Positions 15,675-24,599 of a stretch of DNA of 64,000 nt are shown here, one piece after another. Below the pieces are notes generated by a model that did no database searches, was not told where the DNA came from, and saw only the letters and a list, made by a program, of their open reading frames with translations. The stretch covers positions 1,488,001-1,552,000 of the forward strand of contig JBBCGL010000001.1 in NCBI GenBank assembly GCA_037200385.1, read 5' to 3'. Made by a program: the position numbers and the translations under genes. Positions within the stretch are counted from its first letter, which is position 1. Each line of letters begins with the position of its first letter. This DNA is from Rhizomicrobium sp. Its GTDB lineage: Bacteria > Pseudomonadota > Alphaproteobacteria > Micropepsales > Micropepsaceae.

Positions 15675-17954
15675 ATGAACCGGACCAGTCGCCGCACGCC
15701 GCGTGGTGTTGCCAAGCTGCTTCTCTGCGGCGCGGCGTTCGTGGCGCTCGCCACCGGCGTGACGCCGGCCTTCGCCGACGAGCAGATCGAGACCGTCGTG
15801 GTCACGGCGCGCCAGCGCTCCGAGGATATCCATGACGTGCCGGCGCAGGACACCGCCTTCACCGCCGAGCAGATCCTGGCCAGGGGCATCGAGACCCCCT
15901 CGGACTTCCTGAGTTCGGTGCCGAACGTGACCTTCGTCACCACCCAGAACGCGGGCACCAGCTTCATCGTGATGCGCGGCATCAGCCAGGCGCGCAACAG
16001 CGAGCCCTCCGCCGCGATCGTGGTCGACGGCGTGCCGATGACCCAGCCGGCGGAGTTCAACCAGGAACTCTTCGACATCGCGCAGATCGAAGTGCTGAAG
16101 GGCCCGCAGGGCGCGCTCTACGGCCGCAACGCGATCGGCGGCGCGATCCTGATCACCACCGAGCAGCCGACCGACGAATGGCAGTCCCGCGTCACCGCCG
16201 GCTATGAGAGCGGCCCGGGCGGCAAGCTGCAGGGCGTGATCAGCGGCCCGCTGGCCGACGATCTCAAGATGCGCGCCGCGGTCTCCTACTTCAACACGGA
16301 CGGCCATCTGCGCAACGTCGACACGACCGACCCCTCGGCCAGGCGCGACGCCGATCCGGTCAAGGACCTCAATGCGCGCGTGTCGTTCCTCTACACGCCG
16401 ACCGCGGACTTGACCGTCGACCTGCGCCTGTCGACCGACATCCTCAATACCCGCGGCCTGTATTACATCGTGCCGCCTTTCGGCTCGCCGAACTTCAACA
16501 ATCCGAACTACACCGCGCAGCCGATCAACCTGAACAATTCGGGTTTCGACGACCGCCAGATCTACGACGCGTCCCTGAAGGTGAGCTACGAGACCGGCGC
16601 GGGCCAGATTTCCTCGATCACCGGCTACAGCACGGTGCGGGAGATCCTCACCGGCGACGGCTATGGCTTCAATCCCTTCGGCCAGTCCAATGTCGGCTTC
16701 GACTACGGCCAATCCCAGTTCCTGGACGTCAAGACCTTCACCCAGGAATTGCGCTTCACCTCGCCGTCGACGGGCCGCTTCCGCTATATCGCGGGCGGGC
16801 AGATCTTCGCGACCGACCGCTACATCTCGACCGGCAACACCTATGACGGCACGACCGATTCGGGCGTGCAGCCGATCTACCGGACCCCGAACCCGCAATT
16901 CGGCCTGGTGTCCTTCGCGCCGCAGTCGCAGATCAGCTTCCTCGCCGACAGCCAGAACCAGTTCGCCTGGGCTTTCTACATCGACACCTCGACGGAGATC
17001 ACCGACGAGCTCGAATTGTCGCTCAATGCCCGCTTCGACAGCGACCATCGGAAGAACACCACGCTGACGCCGCAGGAGTTCCTCGACGCCAACCCGATCA
17101 CCAGCCGCGCCGCGATCCCGGCGACGACGGGCGAGCAGCGCTCCCACACCTGGGACGCGTTCCAGCCCCAGGCGATCCTGCGCTACACGATCGACCCGGA
17201 CGTGAATGTCTATGCCAGCTACAGCCGCGGCTTCCGCAGCGGCGGCTTCAACCAGACCGGCGTCGCCGCGGCCGCCACCTTGGCCGGTTTCGACAATGTC
17301 GGCGACCAGTTCAACGCCGAGACCGCGACCACCTACGAGGTCGGGGCCAAGACCCGCTGGTTCGACGACCGGCTGACCCTCAACGGCAGCGCCTACATCA
17401 CGCAGGACCACAACGACTATTACTTCGTGTTCCTGGCGTCGAACTCGACGCAGAATCTCGGCAACATCCAGGGCGTGCGCTTCATGGGCTTCGACCTCGA
17501 CGCCACGGCCCAGATCACCGACGAGCTGAGCGCCAATGTCGGCTTCGGCTATACCGACAGCAAGATCACCAAGTTCCCCGGCGCATCCAGCGCGCTGGTG
17601 GTGGGATCGAAGGCGCCGCTCGTCTCCGACTACACGCTCAATGTCGGCCTGCAATACGAGCATCCGCTGTGGGACGGCGTCAAAGCCCAGATCCGGTTCG
17701 ACGACAACCTGATCGGCCCGACGATCTTCGTCATCCCCGTTCCGGCGGCCGGCGAGGCGGTCCCGATCGCGCGCGATCCCGTCAACCTCGTGAACCTGCG
17801 CATCGGCCTGGCGGCGGACGACAGCAACTGGCAGGTGACGGCCTGGTCGAAGAACCTGTTCGACGAGCGCTACAACACCGAATATTCGACGGGCGGCTTC
17901 CTTTTCAAAGGCGAGCCGATCAGCTGGGGCATCGACGTCACGAAGCGCTTCTAG
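15675..17954 (+). CDS. TonB-dependent outer-membrane receptor
   Basis: 759 residues, complete. A signal peptide (cut near PAFA-D) is followed by a TonB box ETVVVTARQR, a plug with the block IEVLKGPQGALYGRNAIGGAI (about 136-156), and a 22-strand-type barrel with the NLFDERYNTEY signature near the end and a C-terminal aromatic residue (TKRF). The plug type (DVPAQDTAFTAEQI, SIRG-like MRGISQA) is that of the large sphingomonad/caulobacter receptors for aromatic or plant-derived small molecules, which is only a hint. It is preceded by a GGGGGAAT ribosome site and by a copy of the cluster operator, so it is likely the uptake step for the substrate of the CoA-transferase/MetE-like cluster. Confidence 0.93.
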   Translation: MNRTSRRTPRGVAKLLLCGAAFVALATGVTPAFADEQIETVVVTARQRSEDIHDVPAQDTAFTAEQILARGIETPSDFLSSVPNVTFVTTQNAGTSFIVMRGISQARNSEPSAAIVVDGVPMTQPAEFNQELFDIAQIEVLKGPQGALYGRNAIGGAILITTEQPTDEWQSRVTAGYESGPGGKLQGVISGPLADDLKMRAAVSYFNTDGHLRNVDTTDPSARRDADPVKDLNARVSFLYTPTADLTVDLRLSTDILNTRGLYYIVPPFGSPNFNNPNYTAQPINLNNSGFDDRQIYDASLKVSYETGAGQISSITGYSTVREILTGDGYGFNPFGQSNVGFDYGQSQFLDVKTFTQELRFTSPSTGRFRYIAGGQIFATDRYISTGNTYDGTTDSGVQPIYRTPNPQFGLVSFAPQSQISFLADSQNQFAWAFYIDTSTEITDELELSLNARFDSDHRKNTTLTPQEFLDANPITSRAAIPATTGEQRSHTWDAFQPQAILRYTIDPDVNVYASYSRGFRSGGFNQTGVAAAATLAGFDNVGDQFNAETATTYEVGAKTRWFDDRLTLNGSAYITQDHNDYYFVFLASNSTQNLGNIQGVRFMGFDLDATAQITDELSANVGFGYTDSKITKFPGASSALVVGSKAPLVSDYTLNVGLQYEHPLWDGVKAQIRFDDNLIGPTIFVIPVPAAGEAVPIARDPVNLVNLRIGLAADDSNWQVTAWSKNLFDERYNTEYSTGGFLFKGEPISWGIDVTKRF

Positions 17955-17971
17955 GGATAGCAAAAAACCAC

Positions 17972-18074
17972 TGTCATCCCGGCCAAGCGCTGCGTCAGCA
18001 GCGCGCCGAGCCGGGATCCATCGCGCAACACGCTCGATGGGTCCCGGGTCTCGCTCCGCTCGCCCGGGATGACA
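17972..18074. repeat. Intergenic palindromic repeat between convergent genes
   Basis: TGTCATCCCGG at 17972-17982 is matched by CCGGGATGACA at 18064-18074, with an inner GAGCCGGGATCC / GGTCCCGGGTC pair. This is the common alphaproteobacterial intergenic repeat type built on GTCATCCCGG. It fills the gap between the receptor stop and the IclR stop, where it may also act as a bidirectional terminator. Confidence 0.8.
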
Positions 18075-18115
18075 GCAAGTATGCCATTTCAATAAAATCG
18101 AGTGCGCCGATGCAC

Positions 18116-18952
18116 TCAATCCGGATGCACCGACCGCAGCAGATAGGGCTGCCGGCGCAGCGCCTGCTCGATCACCCGCGCCGCGTTCGTCAGGATCGGC
18201 AGCCGCGTCTTGACCAGCTCCTCCTTGCTCACCCGCGAGGTCGAGGTCGAGCAGTTGATCGCCGCCAGCGAGCGTCCGCTCTCGTCGAGGATCGGCACGG
18301 CGATGGAGATCAGCCCATAGTCGAGCTCGTCCTGCGTCGCGGCATAGCCCGTCTTGCGCACGTCGTGGAACAGCTTGCGCAGTTCGGCCCGGCCGGTGAC
18401 GGTATGTTCGGTGAAGGGATGGAACGCGCCGGTGTCGAGATAGTGGTTGCGCACGTCCTCATGCTCGAAGGCAAGCAGGGCGCGGCCGAGCGACGTGGCA
18501 AAGGCGGGATAGCGCGTGCCGACGCCGGCGGCCAATCGCACCATCCGGTTTGTCGAGACATGGACGAGATAGAGGATGTCGGAGCCGCTCAGCACCGCGA
18601 GCGAGGAACTGTCGCCGGTCTCGTCGCGGACCGCCTGCAGATGGGGACGGACGATCTCGCCCAGGCTCATCGAGTCGAGATAGGCCGAGGCGAAGCTGAT
18701 GACCTCCGGCCGCAGCAGGAAATGCCGGTGATGCTTGGCGACATAGCCGAGCTTCACCAGCGTGTTGAGGCAGCGGCGCGCCGCGGCGGGCGACAGATCC
18801 GTCACCTCCGCCACTTCGCTGAGCGTCATCTGCGGATTCTCGCGGCCGAACGCCCGCAGGACCGAAAGGCCGCGTTCGAGCGTCGAAAGGTATTCGCTGT
18901 CGGCGCGGGAGTCGGCGTCTGAATCCGTCATCGAGTCGGTTCGGCTGGGCAC
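18116..18952 (-). CDS. IclR-family transcriptional regulator (PcaR/PobR-like)
   Basis: 278 residues. An N-terminal winged helix (LERGLSVLRAFGRENPQMTLSEVAEVTDLSPAAARRCLNTLVKLGYV, about 24-70) is followed by an effector-binding domain with RPHLQAVRDETGDSSSLAVL and TSLGRALLAF. The PAAARRCLNTL recognition helix and overall spacing match the PcaR/PcaU/PobR branch, whose members sense aromatic acids or their breakdown products. The annotated start is GTG 18952; ATG 18931 is an alternative. It is divergent from the second MetE-like gene, and the gap holds a CGAA-N6-TTCG element like those at 13301, 14217 and 15503, so it is the natural candidate for the protein binding those sites. Confidence 0.93.
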   Translation of the reverse strand: MPSRTDSMTDSDADSRADSEYLSTLERGLSVLRAFGRENPQMTLSEVAEVTDLSPAAARRCLNTLVKLGYVAKHHRHFLLRPEVISFASAYLDSMSLGEIVRPHLQAVRDETGDSSSLAVLSGSDILYLVHVSTNRMVRLAAGVGTRYPAFATSLGRALLAFEHEDVRNHYLDTGAFHPFTEHTVTGRAELRKLFHDVRKTGYAATQDELDYGLISIAVPILDESGRSLAAINCSTSTSRVSKEELVKTRLPILTNAARVIEQALRRQPYLLRSVHPD

Positions 18953-19019
18953 TCCGCACTAGAAGCCGTGCCGTCCTGTTTGTCCATGATTGCTGGCGCG
19001 AAGAGGGCTTATTTTCGAA

Positions 19020-19039
19020 AGTCGAAGTTTCATTCGGAT
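19020..19039. promoter_or_regulatory. IclR-type operator candidate between iclR-like gene and MetE-like gene 2
   Basis: AGTCGAAGTTTCATTCGGAT carries CGAA-N6-TTCG and shares the TTCGGA end with 13301-13320. An adjacent TTTCGAAA palindrome lies at 19013-19020. It is 67 bp from the regulator start and 55 bp from the MetE-like start, as expected for autoregulation plus control of the divergent gene. Confidence 0.6.
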
Positions 19040-19094
19040 AGTGAAAACCGTATGCTGGCGGTGCCCCTTCGTGCAAGCCAGCAAGGACACCGAT

Positions 19095-20129
19095 ATGCCG
19101 CTGCCGCTCCTTCCCACCAGTCTCGTCGGCTCCTATGCGCAGCCCGACTGGCTCCTCGATCGCTCGAAGCTCGCGAAGCGTTTTCCGCCTCGGGTGCGCG
19201 CCGGCGAGCTGTGGCGGGTGGACGAGCCTTGGCTGGAGGAGGCGCAAAACGATGCGACGCGCCTCGCCATCCTCGACCAGGAACGGGCCGGCCTCGACAT
19301 CATCACCGACGGCGAGATCCGCCGCGAAAGCTATTCGAACCGCTTCGCGACCGAGCTCGAGGGCGTCGACCTGGACAATCCCGGCACGGCGCTCGACCGC
19401 AGCGGCCATCCCAACCCCGTGCCGCGCGTGGTCGGGAAGATCCGGCGCCGTGGTCCGGTGGAGGTACGCGATCTCAAATTCCTCAAGGCCCAGACGGACA
19501 AGCCGGTGAAGATGACCGTGCCCGGCCCCTTCACCATGTCGCAGCAGGCGCAAAACGATTTCTATGCCGATGAGCGCGAGATGGCGCTGGACTATGCCGC
19601 CGCGGTGAACGCGGAGATCGCCGACCTGTTCGCCGCCGGCGCCGACATCGTGCAGATCGACGAACCCTATATGCAGGCCCGCCCGGACAAGGCGCGGAAG
19701 TTCGGGGTCGCGGCCCTCAATCGCGCGCTCGAAGGCATCACCGGCACGACGGCGGTGCACATCTGTTTCGGCTATGCGGCGATCATCCACGAACGGCCGG
19801 AGGGCTATTCCTTCCTGCCGGAATTCGCCGGCACCACGGTCCAGCAGGTGTCGATCGAAACGGCGCAATCGAACCTCGACACCTCGATCCTCAAGACCCT
19901 GCCCGACAAGACGATCATCCTGGGCGTACTGGACCTTTCGACGCACGAGATCGAGACGCCGGAGATCGTCGCCGCGCGCATCGAGCGCGCCCTGCCCTAC
20001 GTCGATCCCAGGCGCATCGTCGTGGCGCCCGATTGCGGTCTCAAATACCTGCCGCGCGACGTGGCGTTCGGCAAGATGAAGGCGATGGCCGACGGCGCGA
20101 AGCTCGTCCGCCAAAAGCTCACGGCGTAG
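19095..20129 (+). CDS. Second MetE-like (cobalamin-independent methionine synthase catalytic domain) protein
   Basis: 344 residues from ATG 19095, with an AAGGA ribosome site. The zinc ligands of the MetE catalytic barrel are all present: His222-x-Cys224 in AVHICFGY, Glu255 in VSIETAQS and Cys314 in APDCGLKYL. It opens with LPTSLVGSYAQPDWL, the variant of the MetE barrel entry, and includes a DGEIRRESY block that normally contacts the thiol substrate. It is only distantly related to the protein at 12139. It lacks the MetE N-terminal half, so folate-triglutamate dependence is doubtful. It is divergent from the IclR gene and followed 12 bp later by a hydrolase gene. A zinc-thiolate alkyl transfer, for example demethylation of the imported substrate, is the best inference. 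Confidence 0.85.
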   Translation: MPLPLLPTSLVGSYAQPDWLLDRSKLAKRFPPRVRAGELWRVDEPWLEEAQNDATRLAILDQERAGLDIITDGEIRRESYSNRFATELEGVDLDNPGTALDRSGHPNPVPRVVGKIRRRGPVEVRDLKFLKAQTDKPVKMTVPGPFTMSQQAQNDFYADEREMALDYAAAVNAEIADLFAAGADIVQIDEPYMQARPDKARKFGVAALNRALEGITGTTAVHICFGYAAIIHERPEGYSFLPEFAGTTVQQVSIETAQSNLDTSILKTLPDKTIILGVLDLSTHEIETPEIVAARIERALPYVDPRRIVVAPDCGLKYLPRDVAFGKMKAMADGAKLVRQKLTA

Positions 20130-20141
20130 GGGCGAAGCGCG

Positions 20142-20855
20142 ATGTCGAAACCCGATCTGCTGCTGCTGCCCGGCATGCTGTGCGACGCGGCGTCCTGGGA
20201 GGCGCAGACCGCCGCCCTCGCCGGAGTCTGCACGCCGCGCGTGATCGCGTTCGGCGATGCCGACAGCATCGACGCCATGGCGGATGTGGCCTTGGCCGGC
20301 GCGCCGGACAGCTTCGCGCTGGCCGGGCACTCCATGGGCGGCCGCGTGGCGCAGGCGATCTACCGCCGCGTGCCGCAGCGGGTGACGCGGCTGGCGTTGC
20401 TTGCGACGGACTTCCGCGGCCATTCCGACGATGCGGCACGCGCCGCGGAAGCCGCGCGGCGCGACGGGATGATCGCGCGCGTCGCCGCGGTCGGCCTTGC
20501 CGAGTTCTCGCGCGGCTGGGCCCGCCAGGTCGTGTCGCCGAGCCGGCTGGACGATGCGCCCCTGTTGGCCGCCATTGCGGAGATGATGGCCCGGCACACG
20601 CCGGAACAGCTCGCCGCCCAAACCCTGGCGGGACTGACGCGTCCGGATTTCGCAGACCTCCTGCCGCAGGTCTCCTGCCCGACCCTGCTTGTCGCCGGAG
20701 ACGAGGATACGCTGCGGCCGGTCGCCGTGCACCGCGAGATGGCCGACGCGATTCCGCGGAGCCGGTTGGACGTGCTCCCCCAATGCGGCCACATGGTCGC
20801 GATGGAACGGCCGGACCTCGTCACTGCGGCGCTGCGGCACTGGCTGGTCGGCTAG
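20142..20855 (+). CDS. Alpha/beta hydrolase
   Basis: 237 residues with a complete triad: nucleophile Ser in the elbow AGHSMGG (Ser65), Asp in VAGDEDTL and His in QCGHMVAM near the C-terminus. The oxyanion region PGMLCDAASW opens the protein. It hydrolyses an ester, thioester or C-C bond; the small size and GMLCD start resemble the 3-oxoadipate enol-lactonase/MhpC-like esterases, without enough to name it. It lies 12 bp after the MetE-like gene and is presumably cotranscribed under the IclR regulator. No signal peptide is present, so it acts in the cytoplasm. Confidence 0.87.
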   Translation: MSKPDLLLLPGMLCDAASWEAQTAALAGVCTPRVIAFGDADSIDAMADVALAGAPDSFALAGHSMGGRVAQAIYRRVPQRVTRLALLATDFRGHSDDAARAAEAARRDGMIARVAAVGLAEFSRGWARQVVSPSRLDDAPLLAAIAEMMARHTPEQLAAQTLAGLTRPDFADLLPQVSCPTLLVAGDEDTLRPVAVHREMADAIPRSRLDVLPQCGHMVAMERPDLVTAALRHWLVG

Positions 20856-20912
20856 GCCGAATTCGGTCTGCATCGGACGCCGGCGCATATTGCAAGGCCG
20901 GACCGCCGCGCT

Positions 20913-20929
20913 ATAATTATATGACAAAT
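20913..20929. promoter_or_regulatory. Operator candidate of the galactose GntR regulon, upstream of GH2 gene
   Basis: ATAATTATATGACAAAT matches the reverse strand of 27521-27537 at 15 of 17 positions and lies 23 bp before the GH2 start. A shorter match (ATTATATAAT) is at 27378. The A+T-rich string stands out from the high-GC surroundings. Confidence 0.6.
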
Positions 20930-20951
20930 CAAAACCCAGCTGTTCGAAGCG

Positions 20952-23450
20952 ATGCAACGGGTCAGTCGCCGCAGTCTCCTGAAGGGCGGTGCGCTTGCCG
21001 GCATCGGCGCCTTGTCCGTCCCCGGCATGGCTTCGCCCGGCCGCACCGCGCCAAAGGCCGCAACACGCGAGCGGCTCCTGTTCGATCCCGGCTGGCGTTT
21101 CCATCTCGGCCATGCCGCCGATCCGAGCCGGGATTTCGGTTTCGGCGGCGGACAGAACACCTATGCCAAGGCCGGCGCCAACACCGGCGCGGCCGCGGCG
21201 GCCGGCTTCGACGACCACGGCTGGGCCCTCGTCGACCTGCCGCATGACTGGGCGGTCGCGCTTCCGTTCGTTGCAAGCACCAACCCGCCGCCCGACGACG
21301 ATCCGCGGGCGGCGCACGGCTTCCGGCCCCTGGGCCGCGACTATCCGGAGACCAGCATAGGCTGGTATCGTCGCGCCTTCGACGTTCCGGCGTTCGATTC
21401 CGGCCGGCGATTGTCCCTCGAATTCGACGGCGTGTTCCGGGATTGCCTGGTCATGGTCAACGGCTATGTCGCCGGCCGCAACGACAGCGGCTATGCGCCC
21501 TTCCGCGTCGACATCACCGACTTCGTGAATTGCGGCGAGCGCAACCAGCTCGCGGTGCGGGTGGACGCGACGCTGGGCGAGGGCTGGTTCTACGAAGGCG
21601 CCGGGATCTACCGCCATGTCTGGCTGGTGAAGACCGATCCGCTGCACATTGCACAATGGGGCGTGTGGGTGCGCAGCGCCCTGGACGGCCCCGACGCGGC
21701 GCTGACGGTCGAAACCGAGATCGAGAACGAGAGCGACGCGGCCCGCCGCTTCCGCCTCGAATTCACCCTGCTGGATCCGGACGGCAAGGCGGGTGCGACG
21801 ACAACCTCCCGGCCCATCGACTTCAAGCCGCGCGAGGCGCGCGCGGTCACGCAACGTCTTCGCCTGGCGGCGCCGCGGCCATGGTCGGTCGAGACGCCGA
21901 ACCTCTATCGCGTGGCGGCACGCATCGTGGCCGACGGGATGGCCGTGGACGAAATGACGGCGGATTTCGGTATCCGCAGTGCGCGTTTCGATGCGGAACG
22001 CGGCTTCCTGCTCAATGGAAAGCCGCTCAAGCTCCAGGGCACCTGCAATCACCAGGACCATGCCGGCGTGGGTGCAGCCTTGCCGGATAGGCTGCACGCT
22101 TCGCGCGTCGAGACGCTGAAGGCGATGGGCTCCAACGCCTATCGCGCGGCGCACAATCCGCCGGCGCCCGAATTGCTGGATGCCTGCGACCGGCTGGGCA
22201 TGCTGGTGATCGACGAGACGCGGCGCATGTCGGCCGATGGCGAGAGCATGAGCGAGCTCGCACGGCTCATCCGCCGCGACCGCAACCATCCGAGCGTCAT
22301 CCTGTGGTCGATCGGCAATGAAGAGCCGCAGCAGGGCACGGCGCGCGGCGCGCGGGTCGCCGGCGACATGACGCGGCTGGTCCGCCGGCTCGATCCGACC
22401 CGCCCGATCACGGCGGCGGTCGACGATCCCAAGGCCTGGGGCTTAGGCATCACGCCGGTCCTCGACGTCCTCGGCTGCAACTATCGCACCGACCAGATTC
22501 CCGCCTTCCACACACGCCAGCCGGACAAGCCGGTGTTCGGCAGCGAGACCGGCAGCACGGTGTCGACGCGCGGCATCTATCTGCGCGATCCCGCGAGCGG
22601 CTACAGCGCCGCCTATGATACCGAATTCCCCTGGTGGGCCTCCACCGCGGAGGCGTGGTGGAAGATCGTGGCGCCGGCGCCCTATATCGCTGGCGGCTTC
22701 GTCTGGACCGGCTTCGACTACCGCGGCGAACCAACCCCGTTCAACCGCTGGCCCAATGTCGCGTCGCAGTTCGGGATCTTCGACTCGTGCGGCTTTCCCA
22801 AGGACAATTGCTTCTATTACAAAGCGCAGTGGCGCGACGCACCGCTGCTGCACCTCTTCCCGCACTGGACTTGGCCAGGCCGCGAGGGGCAGGCGATCAA
22901 TGTGTGGTGCCACAGCAATCTCGATCGCGTGGAATTGCTCGTCAACGGCACGAGCGCCGGCGTGCAGGACGTCCCGCGTTACGGACATGTCGAGTGGAAC
23001 GTGCCTTTCGCGCCCGGCGCGATCGAGGCGCGCGGCTACAAGGGCGGCAGGCTCGTCCTGACGGAACGGCGCGAGACCAGCGGCCCGCCGGCGCAAATTC
23101 GCCTGGTGCCCGACCGGGCCGCGCTTGCGGCCGACGGCGAAGACGTTGCATCGGTGCGTGTCGAGATCGCGGACGCCGCGGGGCGGCTGGTGCCGACCGC
23201 AGCGCATCCCATCGCGTTCCATATCTCCGGCCCCGGCGCGATCATCGGCGTCGGCAATGGCGACCCGCGGAGCCACGAGCCCGACAAGGCGACGCAGCGC
23301 AACGCGTTCAACGGCCTGTGTCTGGCGCTCGTGCAAGCGGCGCGGGAGTCCGGCACGATCCATCTCGACGCCGAAGCGCCCGGACTCGCACCGGCGACGC
23401 TCGCTCTGCCCGCGCGGGCGGCGCGCATCCGGCCCTTCGTCGCCGCTTGA
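20952..23450 (+). CDS. Glycoside hydrolase family 2, exported beta-galactosidase-type enzyme
   Basis: 832 residues. The N-terminus has a twin-arginine signal (SRRSLLKGGALAG), so the enzyme is exported folded. The sugar-binding jelly roll, immunoglobulin-like domain and TIM barrel of GH2 follow; the acid/base is Glu457 in WSIGNEEPQ and the nucleophile Glu532 in VFGSETGS. A LacZ-type NHQDH block (about 366-370) is present, and the C-terminal part carries an added immunoglobulin-like domain (VRLEIADAAGRLVPTA type). It would remove terminal beta-galactose from galactan or xyloglucan side chains. The gene ends directly against the GH53 endo-galactanase gene on the other strand. Beta-glucuronidase or mannosidase activity cannot be excluded, but the neighbours favour galactose. 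Confidence 0.9.
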   Translation: MQRVSRRSLLKGGALAGIGALSVPGMASPGRTAPKAATRERLLFDPGWRFHLGHAADPSRDFGFGGGQNTYAKAGANTGAAAAAGFDDHGWALVDLPHDWAVALPFVASTNPPPDDDPRAAHGFRPLGRDYPETSIGWYRRAFDVPAFDSGRRLSLEFDGVFRDCLVMVNGYVAGRNDSGYAPFRVDITDFVNCGERNQLAVRVDATLGEGWFYEGAGIYRHVWLVKTDPLHIAQWGVWVRSALDGPDAALTVETEIENESDAARRFRLEFTLLDPDGKAGATTTSRPIDFKPREARAVTQRLRLAAPRPWSVETPNLYRVAARIVADGMAVDEMTADFGIRSARFDAERGFLLNGKPLKLQGTCNHQDHAGVGAALPDRLHASRVETLKAMGSNAYRAAHNPPAPELLDACDRLGMLVIDETRRMSADGESMSELARLIRRDRNHPSVILWSIGNEEPQQGTARGARVAGDMTRLVRRLDPTRPITAAVDDPKAWGLGITPVLDVLGCNYRTDQIPAFHTRQPDKPVFGSETGSTVSTRGIYLRDPASGYSAAYDTEFPWWASTAEAWWKIVAPAPYIAGGFVWTGFDYRGEPTPFNRWPNVASQFGIFDSCGFPKDNCFYYKAQWRDAPLLHLFPHWTWPGREGQAINVWCHSNLDRVELLVNGTSAGVQDVPRYGHVEWNVPFAPGAIEARGYKGGRLVLTERRETSGPPAQIRLVPDRAALAADGEDVASVRVEIADAAGRLVPTAAHPIAFHISGPGAIIGVGNGDPRSHEPDKATQRNAFNGLCLALVQAARESGTIHLDAEAPGLAPATLALPARAARIRPFVAA

Positions 23451-24554
23451 TCAGTGCGCCGCGCCCGGCGGATCCAGGAAGTCGATGCCGGGCAACAGCT
23501 CGCCGTCGAAATCGAACAGCGCCGCGTTCTCCCAGCTCGAGCCCCTGCCCCACTGCGTCATGCAGCCGGTCGATACCCAGTCCGGCGCCCAGTAGACGAT
23601 GCCGTCGCCGCCCGATTTGAGCACCGCGTCGCGCAGGTCCAGCAGGTACTTGCGCTGGTCCTCCCGCGTCGGACGCATGCCGGGGATCACCGAATCCGCG
23701 CCCAGCACATTCGCGAGATCGTCCTTCCATTGCAGCGTCCAGGGATAGCCGGTCTCGACCACCATCACCTCGGCATGCGGATAGATGTGCCGGAGGCGGT
23801 AGATCTCGATGCCGAGGCCCGCGACGTTGTATTTCGACCATTTGGGATAATAGCTGAGTCCGATGATGTCGTAGTCCGTGATGCCCGCCTTGGTCGCCGC
23901 GAGGAACCAGGGTTCGGCGTTCTCGGGCTGGGCGATGTGCAGCATGATCTTCGGCTTGATCGCGGAATGGGCACCGGCGTCGCGCACGGCCTTGATGCCG
24001 GCATTGATCAGCAAGGCGTTGCGCGTCCAGTCGATCGGCCGGTCTATCGCCCAGTCGGCCGCGCCCAGCAATTCGCGATTGATCTCGTTGCCGACCTGGA
24101 CCAGGTCCGGCATCAGGCCGTCACGATCCAGAGTCGCCAGCGTGTCGAAGGTATAGCGATAGAGCGCGTCCGCCTGCTTCGCGCTGTCGGCCAGCGCGGC
24201 CCAGGCCTTGGGCGCGATCTGGTGATCGCCGTCGGCCCAGGTGTCGGAATAATGGAAGTCGAGCAGCACCCGCATGCCGGCCGCCTTGGCGCGGCGGATG
24301 CTCCTCTCGACGTCGGCGAGATTGCTGTACTTGGTCCAGTCGGCGTTGTTCCAGATGCGGATGCGCACCAGATTGGCGCCGTGATCCTTGAAGATGCGGT
24401 AGACGTCCTTCTGCACGCCGTGGTCGCGATAGACCGCGCCGCAATCGTCCATCTCGTTGGCGAAGGAGAGATCGCCGCCGAAATACAGGTCGCGGGCGGC
24501 GCCCGAAGATGCCGGCACCGCCGCCAGCAACAGAGCGAGGAGAAGACGCTTCAT
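23451..24554 (-). CDS. Glycoside hydrolase family 53 arabinogalactan endo-beta-1,4-galactanase
   Basis: 367 residues from ATG 24554 (GGGAG ribosome site). A Sec signal peptide covers residues 1-20. The GH53 barrel shows the acid/base Glu157 in LVQVGNEINREL and the nucleophile Glu267 in MVVETGYPW, plus the RIRIWNN and DFHYSDTWADP-like motifs diagnostic of the family (LLDFHYSDTWADG at 97-109). It cuts beta-1,4-galactan backbones of type I arabinogalactan and pectin side chains outside the cytoplasm. It follows the TonB receptor gene on the same strand, but a clear intrinsic terminator (24565-24599) lies between them, so its expression is probably attenuated relative to the receptor. Longer upstream starts would include that terminator and are rejected. 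Confidence 0.93.
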   Translation of the reverse strand: MKRLLLALLLAAVPASSGAARDLYFGGDLSFANEMDDCGAVYRDHGVQKDVYRIFKDHGANLVRIRIWNNADWTKYSNLADVERSIRRAKAAGMRVLLDFHYSDTWADGDHQIAPKAWAALADSAKQADALYRYTFDTLATLDRDGLMPDLVQVGNEINRELLGAADWAIDRPIDWTRNALLINAGIKAVRDAGAHSAIKPKIMLHIAQPENAEPWFLAATKAGITDYDIIGLSYYPKWSKYNVAGLGIEIYRLRHIYPHAEVMVVETGYPWTLQWKDDLANVLGADSVIPGMRPTREDQRKYLLDLRDAVLKSGGDGIVYWAPDWVSTGCMTQWGRGSSWENAALFDFDGELLPGIDFLDPPGAAH

Positions 24555-24564
24555 TCGAACTCCC

Positions 24565-24599
24565 AAAAAAAGACGGCGGAGGACACGCGCCCTCCGCCG
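24565..24599 (-). terminator. Intrinsic terminator between receptor and GH53 genes
   Basis: On the minus strand a 9-bp perfect stem (CGGCGGAGG with CCTCCGCCG), an 8-base loop and then T-C-TTTTTTT. It sits after the receptor stop (24613) and only about 10 bp before the GH53 start codon, so read-through would be needed for co-expression. Confidence 0.85.

Noticed and set aside
17972-18074. Part of a CRISPR array or attachment site
   Set aside because: There is a single palindromic unit with no regularly spaced copies; it is an ordinary intergenic repeat.
18459-22289. A 1276-codon open frame on the minus strand, and a similar 861-codon frame at 15534-18119
   Set aside because: Both run antisense to well-supported genes (MetE-like, hydrolase, GH2; TonB receptor) and have the same low-complexity composition. 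No ribosome site or domain supports them.
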